A stretch of DNA of 34,265 nt from an uncultured Verrucomicrobiales bacterium (GTDB lineage Bacteria; Verrucomicrobiota; Verrucomicrobiia; Limisphaerales; UBA1100). The DNA lies in the NCBI GenBank assembly GCA_913041895.1, contig CAJWKQ010000010.1, forward strand, positions 1 through 34,265, in the 5' to 3' direction. How positions within the stretch are numbered: the first letter of the stretch is position 1; each line of letters starts with the position of its first letter. Below the pieces are notes generated by a model that was not told the origin of the DNA, did not search any database, and worked only from the letters and a program-made list of their open reading frames with translations. Shown piece after piece: positions 25,324-34,265 of this stretch. A program made the translations under genes and the position numbers.

Positions 25324-28300
25324 ATGAGAATCGTTCTTTGCCTTCTATTGTCTGTTTTTTTTATCGAGGGACTGCACGCAGCCGCTAAAAAACCTTTACC
25401 CAAACCTTTGCGGGCGCTGCTAATTACAGGTGGCTGTTGCCACGATTACGCTAAACAAAAGGATATACTCCAGCAGGGTTTGGAGCGACGCATCAATATC
25501 AAGATTGACCATGTTCATTCGCCCGATAAAAGCACCAAGCCACCCTTGGCGATCTATGGCAACTCAGATTACGCCAAGGGTTATGATTTGGTGATTCACG
25601 ACGAATGCTCAGCAGGTATCAATGACCCCAAAGTCATTGCCGGAGTCTTGGCTCCACACAAAAAAGGTATCCCTGGTGTAAACCTACATTGCGCCATGCA
25701 CTCCTACCGTTTTGGGAACTTTCGAGCACCTGTTAAGTTAAACGATGATAACGCAAAATGGTTTGAATACATCGGCTTACAATCCTCAGGCCATGGCCCA
25801 CAACGCCCCATCGACATCAAGTTCGAGAACAGCGTGCCGTTCATTACCAAAGGCGTAAAAAACTGGACGACCGAAAAAGAGGAACTCTATAACAATATTC
25901 AAGTCTTACCGACGGCCAAGATTATCGCCCGAGGAGAACAGGGTAAGTCCAAGGCCGTGGTGGCTTGGACAAATAATTATCATGGCACACGGGTCTTTAG
26001 CACCTCGCTTGGTCATAATAATGTCACCGTGGCAGATGCGCGGTACCTAAACCTTGTCGCTCGTGGCATCCTCTGGGCCACCCAGAAAGAGGATTGGCCG
26101 GTAATTCAGCCAAAGAGCGAATCCTTTGACCTAAGCAGCAAGCCAAAACCGGCAAGCCAAAAAAAAAACGGTAAAGCCGTAGCTTCCGTTCCGAAGAGCG
26201 CGGTAACCGGTGCTAAGGCTACCGCCAGCTCTGAGGAAAAAAACAAAAATAATTTTGCCTCAAACGCCATTGACGGGAAACCCAGCACTCGCTGGTGTGC
26301 CCAAGGCGGAGGCTCTGGCCAATGGCTGCAAGTCGAGCTGAAGGAGGCTTCGAATGTGGAAAACATCCGTATTATTTGGGAAAAAACCAACGCCGCCTAT
26401 TCCTATATTGTTGAGTTCTCAAGTAACGGAAAGGATTGGAAAACGGTAGTCGATCAATCCAAAAATAAGGAAGTTAGACAAATTACTCCCCACAAGGTTA
26501 ACGCCAATGGCGCGAAGTTTTTCAAGATCACATTTCTCGGTGCTAGCACAGGCGTTTGGGGCAGTCTGTGGGAGTTTGAGGCACACACCGGTACTTTGCC
26601 CGAGCTTCCGCGCAAAGCAATGAAGGCCGCAGAAAACGCGAGTAACAAAAGCGCCAATGGCTTCAATGGTGTGAAAGCCCCAGAAGGGTTTAAAGTAAAC
26701 CTCTTCGCCGCCCCGCCTGAGGTGAATTACCCCGTCTGTCTCACGGCGGCAGCCACCGGCGAGGTGTTTGTGGGCATCGATGAACAAGGTTCTCTCGGAA
26801 AAGAAAAAGGTCGCGGACGTGTAGTCCGGTGCATTGATACCGATGGCGATGGGAAAGCAGACCAAGTCAATACCTTTGCAAAAATGGATCACCCCCGTGG
26901 ACTTATATACGATAACGGTAAGCTCTGGGTACTGCATCCACCATTCCTCACGTTGTACGAGGATACCAATGAAGACGGCGTAGCCGATAGGGAGAAGCGA
27001 CTGATTGAGGGTATCAGTACCGATTATGTTTCGAAGCGCGGCGCTGATCACACAACCAACGGCATTCGGATGGGTATTGATGGCTGGATCTATATTGCTG
27101 TGGGCGACTTCGGCTTTACCAAGGCCGTTGGAGCCGATGGCAGAGTGCTAAGCCGGCGCGGCGGCGGTATCGTGCGTGTGCGTCCTGACGGCACAGACAT
27201 GGAAATATACTGCTGGGGCCTACGCAATATCCTCGATGCCTGCATTGATCCCTACCTTAACATTTTCACGCGTGACAACACCAACGACGGCGGCGGCTGG
27301 AACGTACGCTTCAGCCACATCATGCAGAGCGCAGAATATGGCTACCCGTCGTGGTACAAAAATTTCCACGAAGAGATTTTCCCGACACTCAAAGACTACG
27401 GCGGTGGATCCGGTTGCGGAGGCATGTTTTATCATGATACACGTTGGCCCAAACCATACAACCACGGAGCCTATACCTGCGACTGGGGACTCAGTGCAGT
27501 GTTTCTACATAACCCACCTGCTAACGGCCCAACCTTTGATGCGCATCAAGAAACTTTTCTTACCATTTCACGCCCAACTGACATCGATGTCGACGCCAGC
27601 GGCCGTATGTACGTAGCCAGCTGGCATGGAGGCAAATTCGCCTATGGCGGACCAAATGTCGGCTTCGTCGTGCAAGTTGTACCCGAAGGTTTCAAGCCTG
27701 AGCCTTTTCCGGACACCACCAAGATTGATGACATCGCTCTGTTCGATCTACTCATCGGCCCGAGCCAACAGCAAAACTTACATGCACAATTCGAGCTGCT
27801 CCGACGCGGCCCCAGCGCCGCCCGTACCGCCAAGCTCAATGCGCTTGCCACCAGCAAAGCCGTGCCACTCGTAGGTCGAGTGGCTGCCATCTTCACGCTC
27901 AAGCAACTCAATGGCATCAAGGCACAGGCCGATCTACTAAAGCTCGCCGCCAGCCCTGACGTCGGCGAGTTCGCTCTGCGAGCGTTAACCGATCGTACAG
28001 GTGAATTAAAAGGCCTTAAAAAAGACGTGTTCATCAGCGCGCTCGACAGCAAAAATGCCCGCGTACGTGCACAGGCACTCATAAGTCTGGGCCGTCTGAA
28101 CGATGCATCTGCGGCTGTAGCCATGCTCCCGCACGCCACCGCGCCCAAGCTCACCAAGGCTCCAGCTCAAAACAAACCGAATCCCGACCGCGTCATCCCG
28201 CATATTGCCACACGTGCGTTGGTAGCCCTTAAGCCAGTCGATACTTTACTTGATGCGCTGAACGGATCGCACAGCGCCACGGCACTCAGCGTGTTGAAAT

Positions 28301-29142
28301 ACATTCATGATGACAAAGTAATCGCCGCCCTCAACGCTCGCGCCGTCGAGAACCCTGATCCCGCCACGTTATCAACGCTCATACGTCTGTATCATCGTGA
28401 AGGCAGTTACACCGAAGGCTGGTGGGGCACACGCCCAGACACCACCGGCCCATACTTTGCTCGCGAAAAATGGAGCGGCAGCAATTCCATCGAGGTCGGC
28501 CTCAAGGCCGCCCTCACCAATGCACCCAAGACCACCATTGATACAGTCAGAATCCAGCTCGCCCGCCACAAGATTTCGTTCAAGGATCTCCCATCCGGCA
28601 TGGCCGCCGCCAGCAGCGGTACTGCCAACGCACCCTTCAAGATACCCACGCCCACGGGTGATCCAAAAAACTGGATTGCCACATTAGGTGAAAAGAAATC
28701 AATAGAACTTGCACTTAAGTCTAAAGGGGATATAGCGCGCGGGGAAATACTCTTTACCAGCCAAGCCTGTGTTGCGTGCCATACTACTAGCGACGGACAA
28801 TCCCCGAAAGGTCCCCACTTGGCGGACATCGGCAAACGTTACAAGCCCATCGAACTGTTGCAGTCCATTCTAAACCCTAACGCCGTCATCGCGCAGGGTT
28901 TCGACACCTACGCCTTTACTACCAAGGATAAGAAAACACACGTCGGTTTTGTCACCCTTGAAAGCTCCGATACCATAAGTATGCGAACTGCGGTAGGAGT
29001 TGCAGTGGAAATCCCTACTAAACAAATCCTCAAACGCGAAAAAATTGCCTACTCCTCCATGCCTCAGGGTTTGGCAGCAGGCCTAACCCCCAATCAACTG
29101 GCTGATCTACTAGCCTATTTAAAATCACTAAAATCTAACTAA
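25324..29142 (+). CDS. Multidomain secreted ThuA - F5/8 type C - PVC-type heme-binding dehydrogenase (PQQ/GSDH-like propeller) - HEAT - cytochrome c protein
   Basis: ThuA start RALLITGGCCHDYAKQKDIL; discoidin-like ATASSEEKNKNNFASNAIDGKPSTRWCAQ; PEGFKVNLFAAPPEVNYPVCLTA with DTDGDGKAD; CVACH heme motif at 28768-28782 plus C-terminal LLAYLKSL. Confidence 0.92.
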   Translation: MRIVLCLLLSVFFIEGLHAAAKKPLPKPLRALLITGGCCHDYAKQKDILQQGLERRINIKIDHVHSPDKSTKPPLAIYGNSDYAKGYDLVIHDECSAGINDPKVIAGVLAPHKKGIPGVNLHCAMHSYRFGNFRAPVKLNDDNAKWFEYIGLQSSGHGPQRPIDIKFENSVPFITKGVKNWTTEKEELYNNIQVLPTAKIIARGEQGKSKAVVAWTNNYHGTRVFSTSLGHNNVTVADARYLNLVARGILWATQKEDWPVIQPKSESFDLSSKPKPASQKKNGKAVASVPKSAVTGAKATASSEEKNKNNFASNAIDGKPSTRWCAQGGGSGQWLQVELKEASNVENIRIIWEKTNAAYSYIVEFSSNGKDWKTVVDQSKNKEVRQITPHKVNANGAKFFKITFLGASTGVWGSLWEFEAHTGTLPELPRKAMKAAENASNKSANGFNGVKAPEGFKVNLFAAPPEVNYPVCLTAAATGEVFVGIDEQGSLGKEKGRGRVVRCIDTDGDGKADQVNTFAKMDHPRGLIYDNGKLWVLHPPFLTLYEDTNEDGVADREKRLIEGISTDYVSKRGADHTTNGIRMGIDGWIYIAVGDFGFTKAVGADGRVLSRRGGGIVRVRPDGTDMEIYCWGLRNILDACIDPYLNIFTRDNTNDGGGWNVRFSHIMQSAEYGYPSWYKNFHEEIFPTLKDYGGGSGCGGMFYHDTRWPKPYNHGAYTCDWGLSAVFLHNPPANGPTFDAHQETFLTISRPTDIDVDASGRMYVASWHGGKFAYGGPNVGFVVQVVPEGFKPEPFPDTTKIDDIALFDLLIGPSQQQNLHAQFELLRRGPSAARTAKLNALATSKAVPLVGRVAAIFTLKQLNGIKAQADLLKLAASPDVGEFALRALTDRTGELKGLKKDVFISALDSKNARVRAQALISLGRLNDASAAVAMLPHATAPKLTKAPAQNKPNPDRVIPHIATRALVALKPVDTLLDALNGSHSATALSVLKYIHDDKVIAALNARAVENPDPATLSTLIRLYHREGSYTEGWWGTRPDTTGPYFAREKWSGSNSIEVGLKAALTNAPKTTIDTVRIQLARHKISFKDLPSGMAAASSGTANAPFKIPTPTGDPKNWIATLGEKKSIELALKSKGDIARGEILFTSQACVACHTTSDGQSPKGPHLADIGKRYKPIELLQSILNPNAVIAQGFDTYAFTTKDKKTHVGFVTLESSDTISMRTAVGVAVEIPTKQILKREKIAYSSMPQGLAAGLTPNQLADLLAYLKSLKSN

Positions 29143-29149
29143 ACTTTGA

Positions 29150-30565
29150 ATGCAAAAGCTCCTATTTATTACCTGCACTCTTTATATAACAATACTACTG
29201 CAAGCCATAGAGTTCGAAAAAAATGTAATCTATAAAAAAGTAGGGCAAAGAGAACTAAAGCTAGATATCATGTATACTAAGGGCGCAAAAATGCAGCCTT
29301 TGGTTATGTGTATTCATGGCGGCGGATGGATGGGAGGGCACCGCTCCATGTATCATAGTCGGATGCGTAAAATAGCCGAGGAAGGCTACGTAGCCGCCAC
29401 ACTAGAGTATCGGTTTGCCCCCAAAACAATTTGGCCGGGGCAACTGGAGGACGTTCAAGCAGCTCATAAATTTCTGGTTAAAAACGCTGCCAAGTATGGA
29501 ATTGATCCAGAACGTATTGCCGCATGGGGTGAATCAGCGGGTGGTCACTTATCCCTATTACTCGGCCTAATGCCAAAAGAAAAAGGGGAATCGCTACGCC
29601 TTCGCGGAATCGTAAATTATTTTGGACCAACGGAATTTCGCCAAACCGATCGAATCCAAGGAGCTGGTCGCTTTATGCTAATGGCATTAATGGGCGGACG
29701 ATTGGAAAACAAAAAGGAAATACTGGCAGAAGCCTCTCCCATGTTTCACATAGGACGAACAGACCCTCCCATCCTGACATTACATGGTACCAAGGATCGT
29801 TTGGTTCCTATAGAGGGATCAGAACTGCTTCATGAAGAAATGATCAAAGCACAAGTTCCCGGCCAACTATTTCCCATGGAAAATACTGGCCATGGCATGG
29901 GACGAGACCGAAAAAAAGGGCAGGCACTTTTGCGTAATTTCTTTTTTGATTATCTGAGGAGTTCTGAAATGGAACTTATGGCTCATGAAGATTTTGATAA
30001 AGGCACCAGCAGATGGGAACCCACCGACCCCAAGGCATGGAAAATAGTAAAAAAAAATGGACGCAGCTTCTACTCCTTGCACGCAAAAAGTAATTACAAA
30101 ACTAAAGTACGTTCACCTTTCAATATTTCTCTACTTAAAGAAAGTGAAGTAGGGGATTTCGTTTTAGATGTAGATTTGCGTTCCACAATCAAGGTCTACG
30201 GACACCAAGACCTTTGCCTCTTCTTTGGCCATCAGGATCCAGAACATTATTATTATGTGCATCTTGGCCGCAAAGCCGACGCTCATGCTAATTCCATCTT
30301 CCTAGTGAATAATGCCCCACGAGTGAGCATAGCCGAGACCAGAACTAATGGTACTGACTGGAGTCGCGGCTGGCACCGCGCACGGATACGACGCGAAGCG
30401 GTTTCGGGCAAGATTGAGGTTTTCTTTGATGATATGCAAAAACCAATCATGACCACGGTTGATAAGACCTTTACCCATGGCCGCGTGGGCATTGGCAGCT
30501 TTGATGATACCGGCGACTTTGACGCCATTCGACTCTGGGGTAAAAAAATCAAAAAAAGAAAATGA
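29150..30565 (+). CDS. Secreted alpha/beta hydrolase (acetyl-esterase / BD-FAE-like) with C-terminal LamG/DUF1080-like beta-sandwich
   Basis: CIHGGGWMGG oxyanion motif; AAWGESAGGHLSLLLG nucleophile elbow; LTLHGTKDRLVP; C-terminal HEDFDKGTSRWEP...VGIGSFDDTGDFDAIRLWGK. Confidence 0.85.
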   Translation: MQKLLFITCTLYITILLQAIEFEKNVIYKKVGQRELKLDIMYTKGAKMQPLVMCIHGGGWMGGHRSMYHSRMRKIAEEGYVAATLEYRFAPKTIWPGQLEDVQAAHKFLVKNAAKYGIDPERIAAWGESAGGHLSLLLGLMPKEKGESLRLRGIVNYFGPTEFRQTDRIQGAGRFMLMALMGGRLENKKEILAEASPMFHIGRTDPPILTLHGTKDRLVPIEGSELLHEEMIKAQVPGQLFPMENTGHGMGRDRKKGQALLRNFFFDYLRSSEMELMAHEDFDKGTSRWEPTDPKAWKIVKKNGRSFYSLHAKSNYKTKVRSPFNISLLKESEVGDFVLDVDLRSTIKVYGHQDLCLFFGHQDPEHYYYVHLGRKADAHANSIFLVNNAPRVSIAETRTNGTDWSRGWHRARIRREAVSGKIEVFFDDMQKPIMTTVDKTFTHGRVGIGSFDDTGDFDAIRLWGKKIKKRK

Positions 30566-30607
30566 ATGCCCCTTACCTCTGTTGATTCAAACCAAAAAAG
30601 AATAATC

Positions 30608-31645
30608 ATGGGCAATTTGCGAATCTACATCTCTCTGCTTTGGACAGGCGTCGCATTGTTTTCGTCTGGGTGTGTTGTAAAACCAGAACTTCGATTTGAG
30701 GCAAATGCGGTGATTGTCGAAGCCAATCAGGGTACGCTAAGTATTCGACCGAAAGGAGGCGAACCCCTTCTCGGGCATACCACTCGGAAGGGTGGCAAGA
30801 TTCGATTTGTTCCGGAGTTTCCATTTCTGAAAGGGCAACCCTATGAAGCGACCTTTACCAACGTCTCAGGCCAACGCACCAGTTACCTACGCACACTACC
30901 GATTTCAGCTCCCATTCCAAAGTTGATCAAAATCTTCCCGAGCGGATCTACTGTCCCAACCAACCATCTCAAATTCTACCTTCAATTCACTGCCCGTATG
31001 GAACAGGGAAATATATTTCGTCACTTCCGACTGGTTGATCTGAACACTAACCAACCCATAGAAGAGCCCTTTCGTAAAACGGAACTTTGGAGCGCAGACG
31101 GTAAACGTTTGACGCTCTGGTTACATCCAGGCCGCCAAAAGACCGGCATAAACCTAAACGTTGACCTAGGTCCAGTGCTGGAACCACAAGGGCGTTATGC
31201 GTTGGAAATCTCAAGTATCTGGAAGTCGGAGCAAGGTTTAGCTCTAGCCCAGTCAGCTCGTAAAGTTTTCGCAACCAAACCCGCTGATCGTACTAAACCC
31301 AAACCCGCGAGATGGATAGTTGACCCTCCTGCCGCAAACTCACGGAAGCCGCTAACCATTACCTTTAAAAACCCCTTGGATTGGGCACTACTGCACACCA
31401 TGCTCACAGTATTGAATGCCGCAGATGAAGAAGTTCCCGGCAAGATTAATGTCGTTCAAAACGAAACCCAATGGCATTTCACCCCGTCACATAGCTGGAT
31501 GAAAGGTGATTACCGGATAAGGGTGGGATGGGAGCTGGAAGACTTAGCTGGCAACAATCTCTTAAGGTTATTTGAAGTAAACCTTGAGGACGGCCGCGTG
31601 CCGGCCTTAACCGGCCCACGGTATTTAGAGTTTAGCCCTCAATAA
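30608..31645 (+). CDS. Ig-like-fold (Big_5/SbsA-type) lipoprotein
   Basis: Met at 30608 gives MGNLRIYISLLWTGVALFSSGC lipobox; IPKLIKIFPSGSTVPTNHLKFYLQFTARME resembles bacterial Ig-like SbsA-type domains. Confidence 0.7.
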   Translation: MGNLRIYISLLWTGVALFSSGCVVKPELRFEANAVIVEANQGTLSIRPKGGEPLLGHTTRKGGKIRFVPEFPFLKGQPYEATFTNVSGQRTSYLRTLPISAPIPKLIKIFPSGSTVPTNHLKFYLQFTARMEQGNIFRHFRLVDLNTNQPIEEPFRKTELWSADGKRLTLWLHPGRQKTGINLNVDLGPVLEPQGRYALEISSIWKSEQGLALAQSARKVFATKPADRTKPKPARWIVDPPAANSRKPLTITFKNPLDWALLHTMLTVLNAADEEVPGKINVVQNETQWHFTPSHSWMKGDYRIRVGWELEDLAGNNLLRLFEVNLEDGRVPALTGPRYLEFSPQ

Positions 31646-31660
31646 GAGGTAACTTTACAG

Positions 31661-32791
31661 TTATGGTAATTTTACTATCTCTAAGTTCAAGGCTCCCTTT
31701 ACCTCTCGCAGTAAAACAGCTTGTTGCTTCCCATAACCATCCACTTGTACAGCACCGTGTAATTCCTCCAGGACTTCGACACCTTTAGGATCCTTCGCAA
31801 CACCTTTGTTACGTCGGGCTGCTTGCTTGTTGATTTTATCATCACTGGGAGCAATCAATTTCATGTCAATACGTGCAGCCCAGTATTTACTTGGAGTATA
31901 ATCGAAGAGCTTGTGAAAGCGCATAGAATGAGTAACCAACCATTGTTTGCCTCCACTAAAATAGGTGAACATATCTAAAGGCCGGTTACCGGAGCCTAGC
32001 TCCAGTACACTCGTACCCTTAACCTGCGCTCCATCTTTCAAGTTCGTAATTGGAAACTTTGCTATCGGAGTACAGGCAAAGGATCCTACCAAGTATGGAG
32101 TGCCTGCTTCCTGAGTCAGGATAAAACTCTGAATAGGAGCTTTTGTTTCCCATCGGCCATGCGCTACGTGATAGGTATCTGTGCTGAAAACAGCAGCCTT
32201 GGAGCCGTGCAGGATTGGGGTGGGAATGGAAAAAATCTTACTTCGGAATGCATCGTTACTTTGTCCTGCAGCCAATACGCGACCATCGTGATAACCAATT
32301 GCACTGATTCGTGAAATCTTCAGTTTTTCAGATAACTTTATACGCACCCAGTTCAGTTTATCTGTATTAAGCGTTTTTAATTTCCCTGAACTCTCCAGAG
32401 TAAGAATCGTTGAGATTCCGTCACTTCGACGTACGCTAATGTAGAGTGTGCCGGTTTCTGGATTTGCCTTTAAATCGTTAATGGCAACCTTGTCCGGAGA
32501 AGCCCCAATGGCACTAGCTAGCTTAGCGTCAAGATTAGCCATAAGTTTGACGGGTTTAAACTTACCAGTATCCTCTGTATCAATTGCCACCATTGAACCT
32601 CCTGCTTCAGCCACTAGAAGGAGACCATGATTAGCAGCGTGCATCACTCCTGCACCATTCAGTTTTAATTCTCCTTTCTGTGGTTTCTTAAAAAAGGCCT
32701 GCGTAGCAGACTTAGCCTCAGAAGGCTCTTTGGCAAAGACGTGGAACGAAAGAGTAAGAGCAACAAGAAGGAAGGGAATGATAGAATTCAT
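31661..32791 (-). CDS. Secreted hypothetical protein, probable beta-propeller
   Basis: Met at 32791 gives signal peptide MNSIIPFLLVALTLSFHVFA; repeated short motifs (LLLVAEAGGSMVAIDTEDTGKF, LKANPETGTLYISVRR). Only substantial minus-strand gene. Confidence 0.7.
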   Translation of the reverse strand: MNSIIPFLLVALTLSFHVFAKEPSEAKSATQAFFKKPQKGELKLNGAGVMHAANHGLLLVAEAGGSMVAIDTEDTGKFKPVKLMANLDAKLASAIGASPDKVAINDLKANPETGTLYISVRRSDGISTILTLESSGKLKTLNTDKLNWVRIKLSEKLKISRISAIGYHDGRVLAAGQSNDAFRSKIFSIPTPILHGSKAAVFSTDTYHVAHGRWETKAPIQSFILTQEAGTPYLVGSFACTPIAKFPITNLKDGAQVKGTSVLELGSGNRPLDMFTYFSGGKQWLVTHSMRFHKLFDYTPSKYWAARIDMKLIAPSDDKINKQAARRNKGVAKDPKGVEVLEELHGAVQVDGYGKQQAVLLREVKGALNLEIVKLP

Positions 32792-32983
32792 TTTATGTAT
32801 TCGGTTCGGATGAATATTAACAACCAACACTAAGTAGGCAATCCATAAAGCCTAGATAACTTTCCTAAGCAGTTGTTTGAATAGAATTTCCAGTGAAGAA
32901 ACCGAATTTAGGCACATGAATAATAAACTTGCTTAATCCCGGCACACTGAGACCTTAAGTTGTTCGATGTGTAGTTCATTAAT

Positions 32984-33484
32984 ATGAAAATTTTGTTCGG
33001 TTTTAGTGGAATTGTAATCATATTGCTTAACGGTTGTTGCGGATTAGGAACAAACCACTTTGAAGCGAACTATACAGGCACGTACAACTATGGAAAAACT
33101 ACAGCAACGGTGGAACCAGAAGTTGTTTTAGCCGCAAACAAAAGTGGTTATGACACTGAAGTGTCCCTCATAAAATCTAGAGGTGCCACCCTGCTTGGAA
33201 CTTCATTTTTCAATATTCATTCTTACAGCATGTGTGAAAGTCACCTGAAATCTTGGGCCAAAAAACAAGGAGCAGATTTTGTGGTTGCAACACGCGAATT
33301 CACCAAACAGACAAGGACCATGGAACCGCGACAAGAGCGCGTCAATATATACAATGCAGACGGGACACTAGCATACTATTATGACCATACGGTAATGAGA
33401 GAAATAGTGCGTAACTATTATGATTATAGTGCGACCCTTCTAAGAGCCGCATCCGCTAAGCCATCTGAGCCCTTTGTTCCCTAA
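32984..33484 (+). CDS. Hypothetical lipoprotein
   Basis: MKILFGFSGIVIILLNGCCG lipobox; Tyr-rich C-terminal region. Confidence 0.65.
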   Translation: MKILFGFSGIVIILLNGCCGLGTNHFEANYTGTYNYGKTTATVEPEVVLAANKSGYDTEVSLIKSRGATLLGTSFFNIHSYSMCESHLKSWAKKQGADFVVATREFTKQTRTMEPRQERVNIYNADGTLAYYYDHTVMREIVRNYYDYSATLLRAASAKPSEPFVP

Positions 33485-33628
33485 GCACATCAAAACGAAT
33501 TGCTGACCACAGACACTCGCCCGAAAAGGGACGGGTATTGCTTGTTCGTCAGCAACCAAAGAAACGTAGATTTTACGCCTACTTCAAGGCCTTGATGCAT
33601 TCAAGAACGAATGCTTTAATGGGGGTCT

Positions 33629-34265
33629 ATGAGCAGCCACTTGGAATCCCTTCGTCAATATACAACCATCGTTGCCGACACTGGCGACTTTGAATCCATC
33701 CGGAAATACACTCCTCAAGATGCCACCACAAATCCCAGCCTTATCCTTAAGGCCGCACAAATGCCTGAGTATACAAAATTATTGAACAAAGTACTCACTG
33801 AAGACGGTAATGAGATGGCTGAAACACTAGACAAGTTAGCGGTGTTTTTTGGGCTAGAAATTTTGAAAATAGTGCCCGGACGGGTTAGTACCGAGGTGGA
33901 TGCACGCCTAAGCTTTGATACACAAGCCACATTGGATAAAGCACGTTCATTAATTGCACGCTATGAAAAGAACGGCGTTGAGCGCGAACGTATTCTCATC
34001 AAGATAGCTGCCACTTGGGAAGGCATTCGAGCAGCTGAAGAGCTCGAGAAAGAAGGTATTCACTGCAATCTCACCCTACTCTTCTCCTTTGCACAAGCCG
34101 TGGGATGTGCCGAAGCTGGCGTAAAACTGATTTCACCCTTTGTGGGCCGTATTATGGACTGGCACAAAGCAAAGACTGGCAATGAGTTTGCCCCAGCTGA
34201 GGATCCCGGTGTGCAGTCAGTCACCCGCATTTACAACTACTACAAAAAATTTGACTACGCAACCG
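33629..34265 (+). CDS. tal: Transaldolase (3' truncated by window edge)
   Basis: Manual translation from ATG 33629: [44 protein letters not shown]...[13 protein letters not shown]...[36 protein letters not shown]; open to the window end (not in the ORF track). Confidence 0.93.
   Translation, partial: MSSHLESLRQYTTIVADTGDFESIRKYTPQDATTNPSLILKAAQMPEYTKLLNKVLTEDGNEMAETLDKLAVFFGLEILKIVPGRVSTEVDARLSFDTQATLDKARSLIARYEKNGVERERILIKIAATWEGIRAAEELEKEGIHCNLTLLFSFAQAVGCAEAGVKLISPFVGRIMDWHKAKTGNEFAPAEDPGVQSVTRIYNYYKKFDYAT

Noticed and set aside
26419-27051. 210-aa antisense ORF and other long minus-strand ORFs within 25.3-29.1 kb
   Set aside because: Lie opposite the well-supported multidomain CDS in GC-richer sequence; translations lack recognisable domains.
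27642-28157. 171-aa antisense ORF rich in Ser/Ala/Arg
   Set aside because: Typical shadow ORF of biased codons in the opposite-strand gene.
33597-33614. gcattc-aagaac-gaatgc inverted repeat upstream of transaldolase
   Set aside because: Only a 6-bp stem with no following T-tract; could be chance.
1-34265. CRISPR array, toxin-antitoxin, prophage or defence system
   Set aside because: No regularly spaced repeats, Cas-like, toxin, integrase, transposase or phage structural motifs were recognised.

Overview
The window is a gene-dense stretch that looks like PVC-superphylum (Verrucomicrobia/Planctomycete/Lentisphaera-type) DNA. That taxonomic call is inferred from gene content: DUF1501, PQQ-like propellers, paired sulfatases, a ThuA/PVC-type heme dehydrogenase, and an LRR protein. 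It encodes about 29 proteins, nearly all on the + strand and most with signal peptides or lipoboxes. (i) 1-3.4 kb: a duplicated ~200-bp leader in front of two unrelated secreted-protein genes, a tRNA-like remnant, an esterase and a beta-helix protein. (ii) 3.5-11.6 kb: pectate-lyase-like and sialidase-like proteins, an LRR protein whose C-terminus closely resembles the VHL beta domain, DUF1501, a PQQ-like propeller, RidA and a sulfatase. (iii) 11.8-18.2 kb: a tightly coupled membrane-lipid-modification operon of fatty-acid desaturase, FAD oxidoreductase, DUF1365, a Cfa-like methyltransferase with an altered active-site motif, a DUF1475-like membrane protein, DUF1295, and a second methyltransferase resembling plant coclaurine N-methyltransferase; this is the best candidate for an under-described pathway. 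(iv) 18.2-32.8 kb: PQQ-like propellers, a small Cys-rich protein, a sulfatase, a ceramidase-like protein, a TolB-like lipoprotein, a 1272-aa ThuA-F5/8C-dehydrogenase-cytochrome c fusion, an esterase with a C-terminal beta-sandwich, and an Ig-like lipoprotein. (v) The right edge holds a truncated transaldolase. No CRISPR array, rRNA, intact tRNA, transposase or integrase was recognised. All family calls are by eye from motifs; no searches were run.
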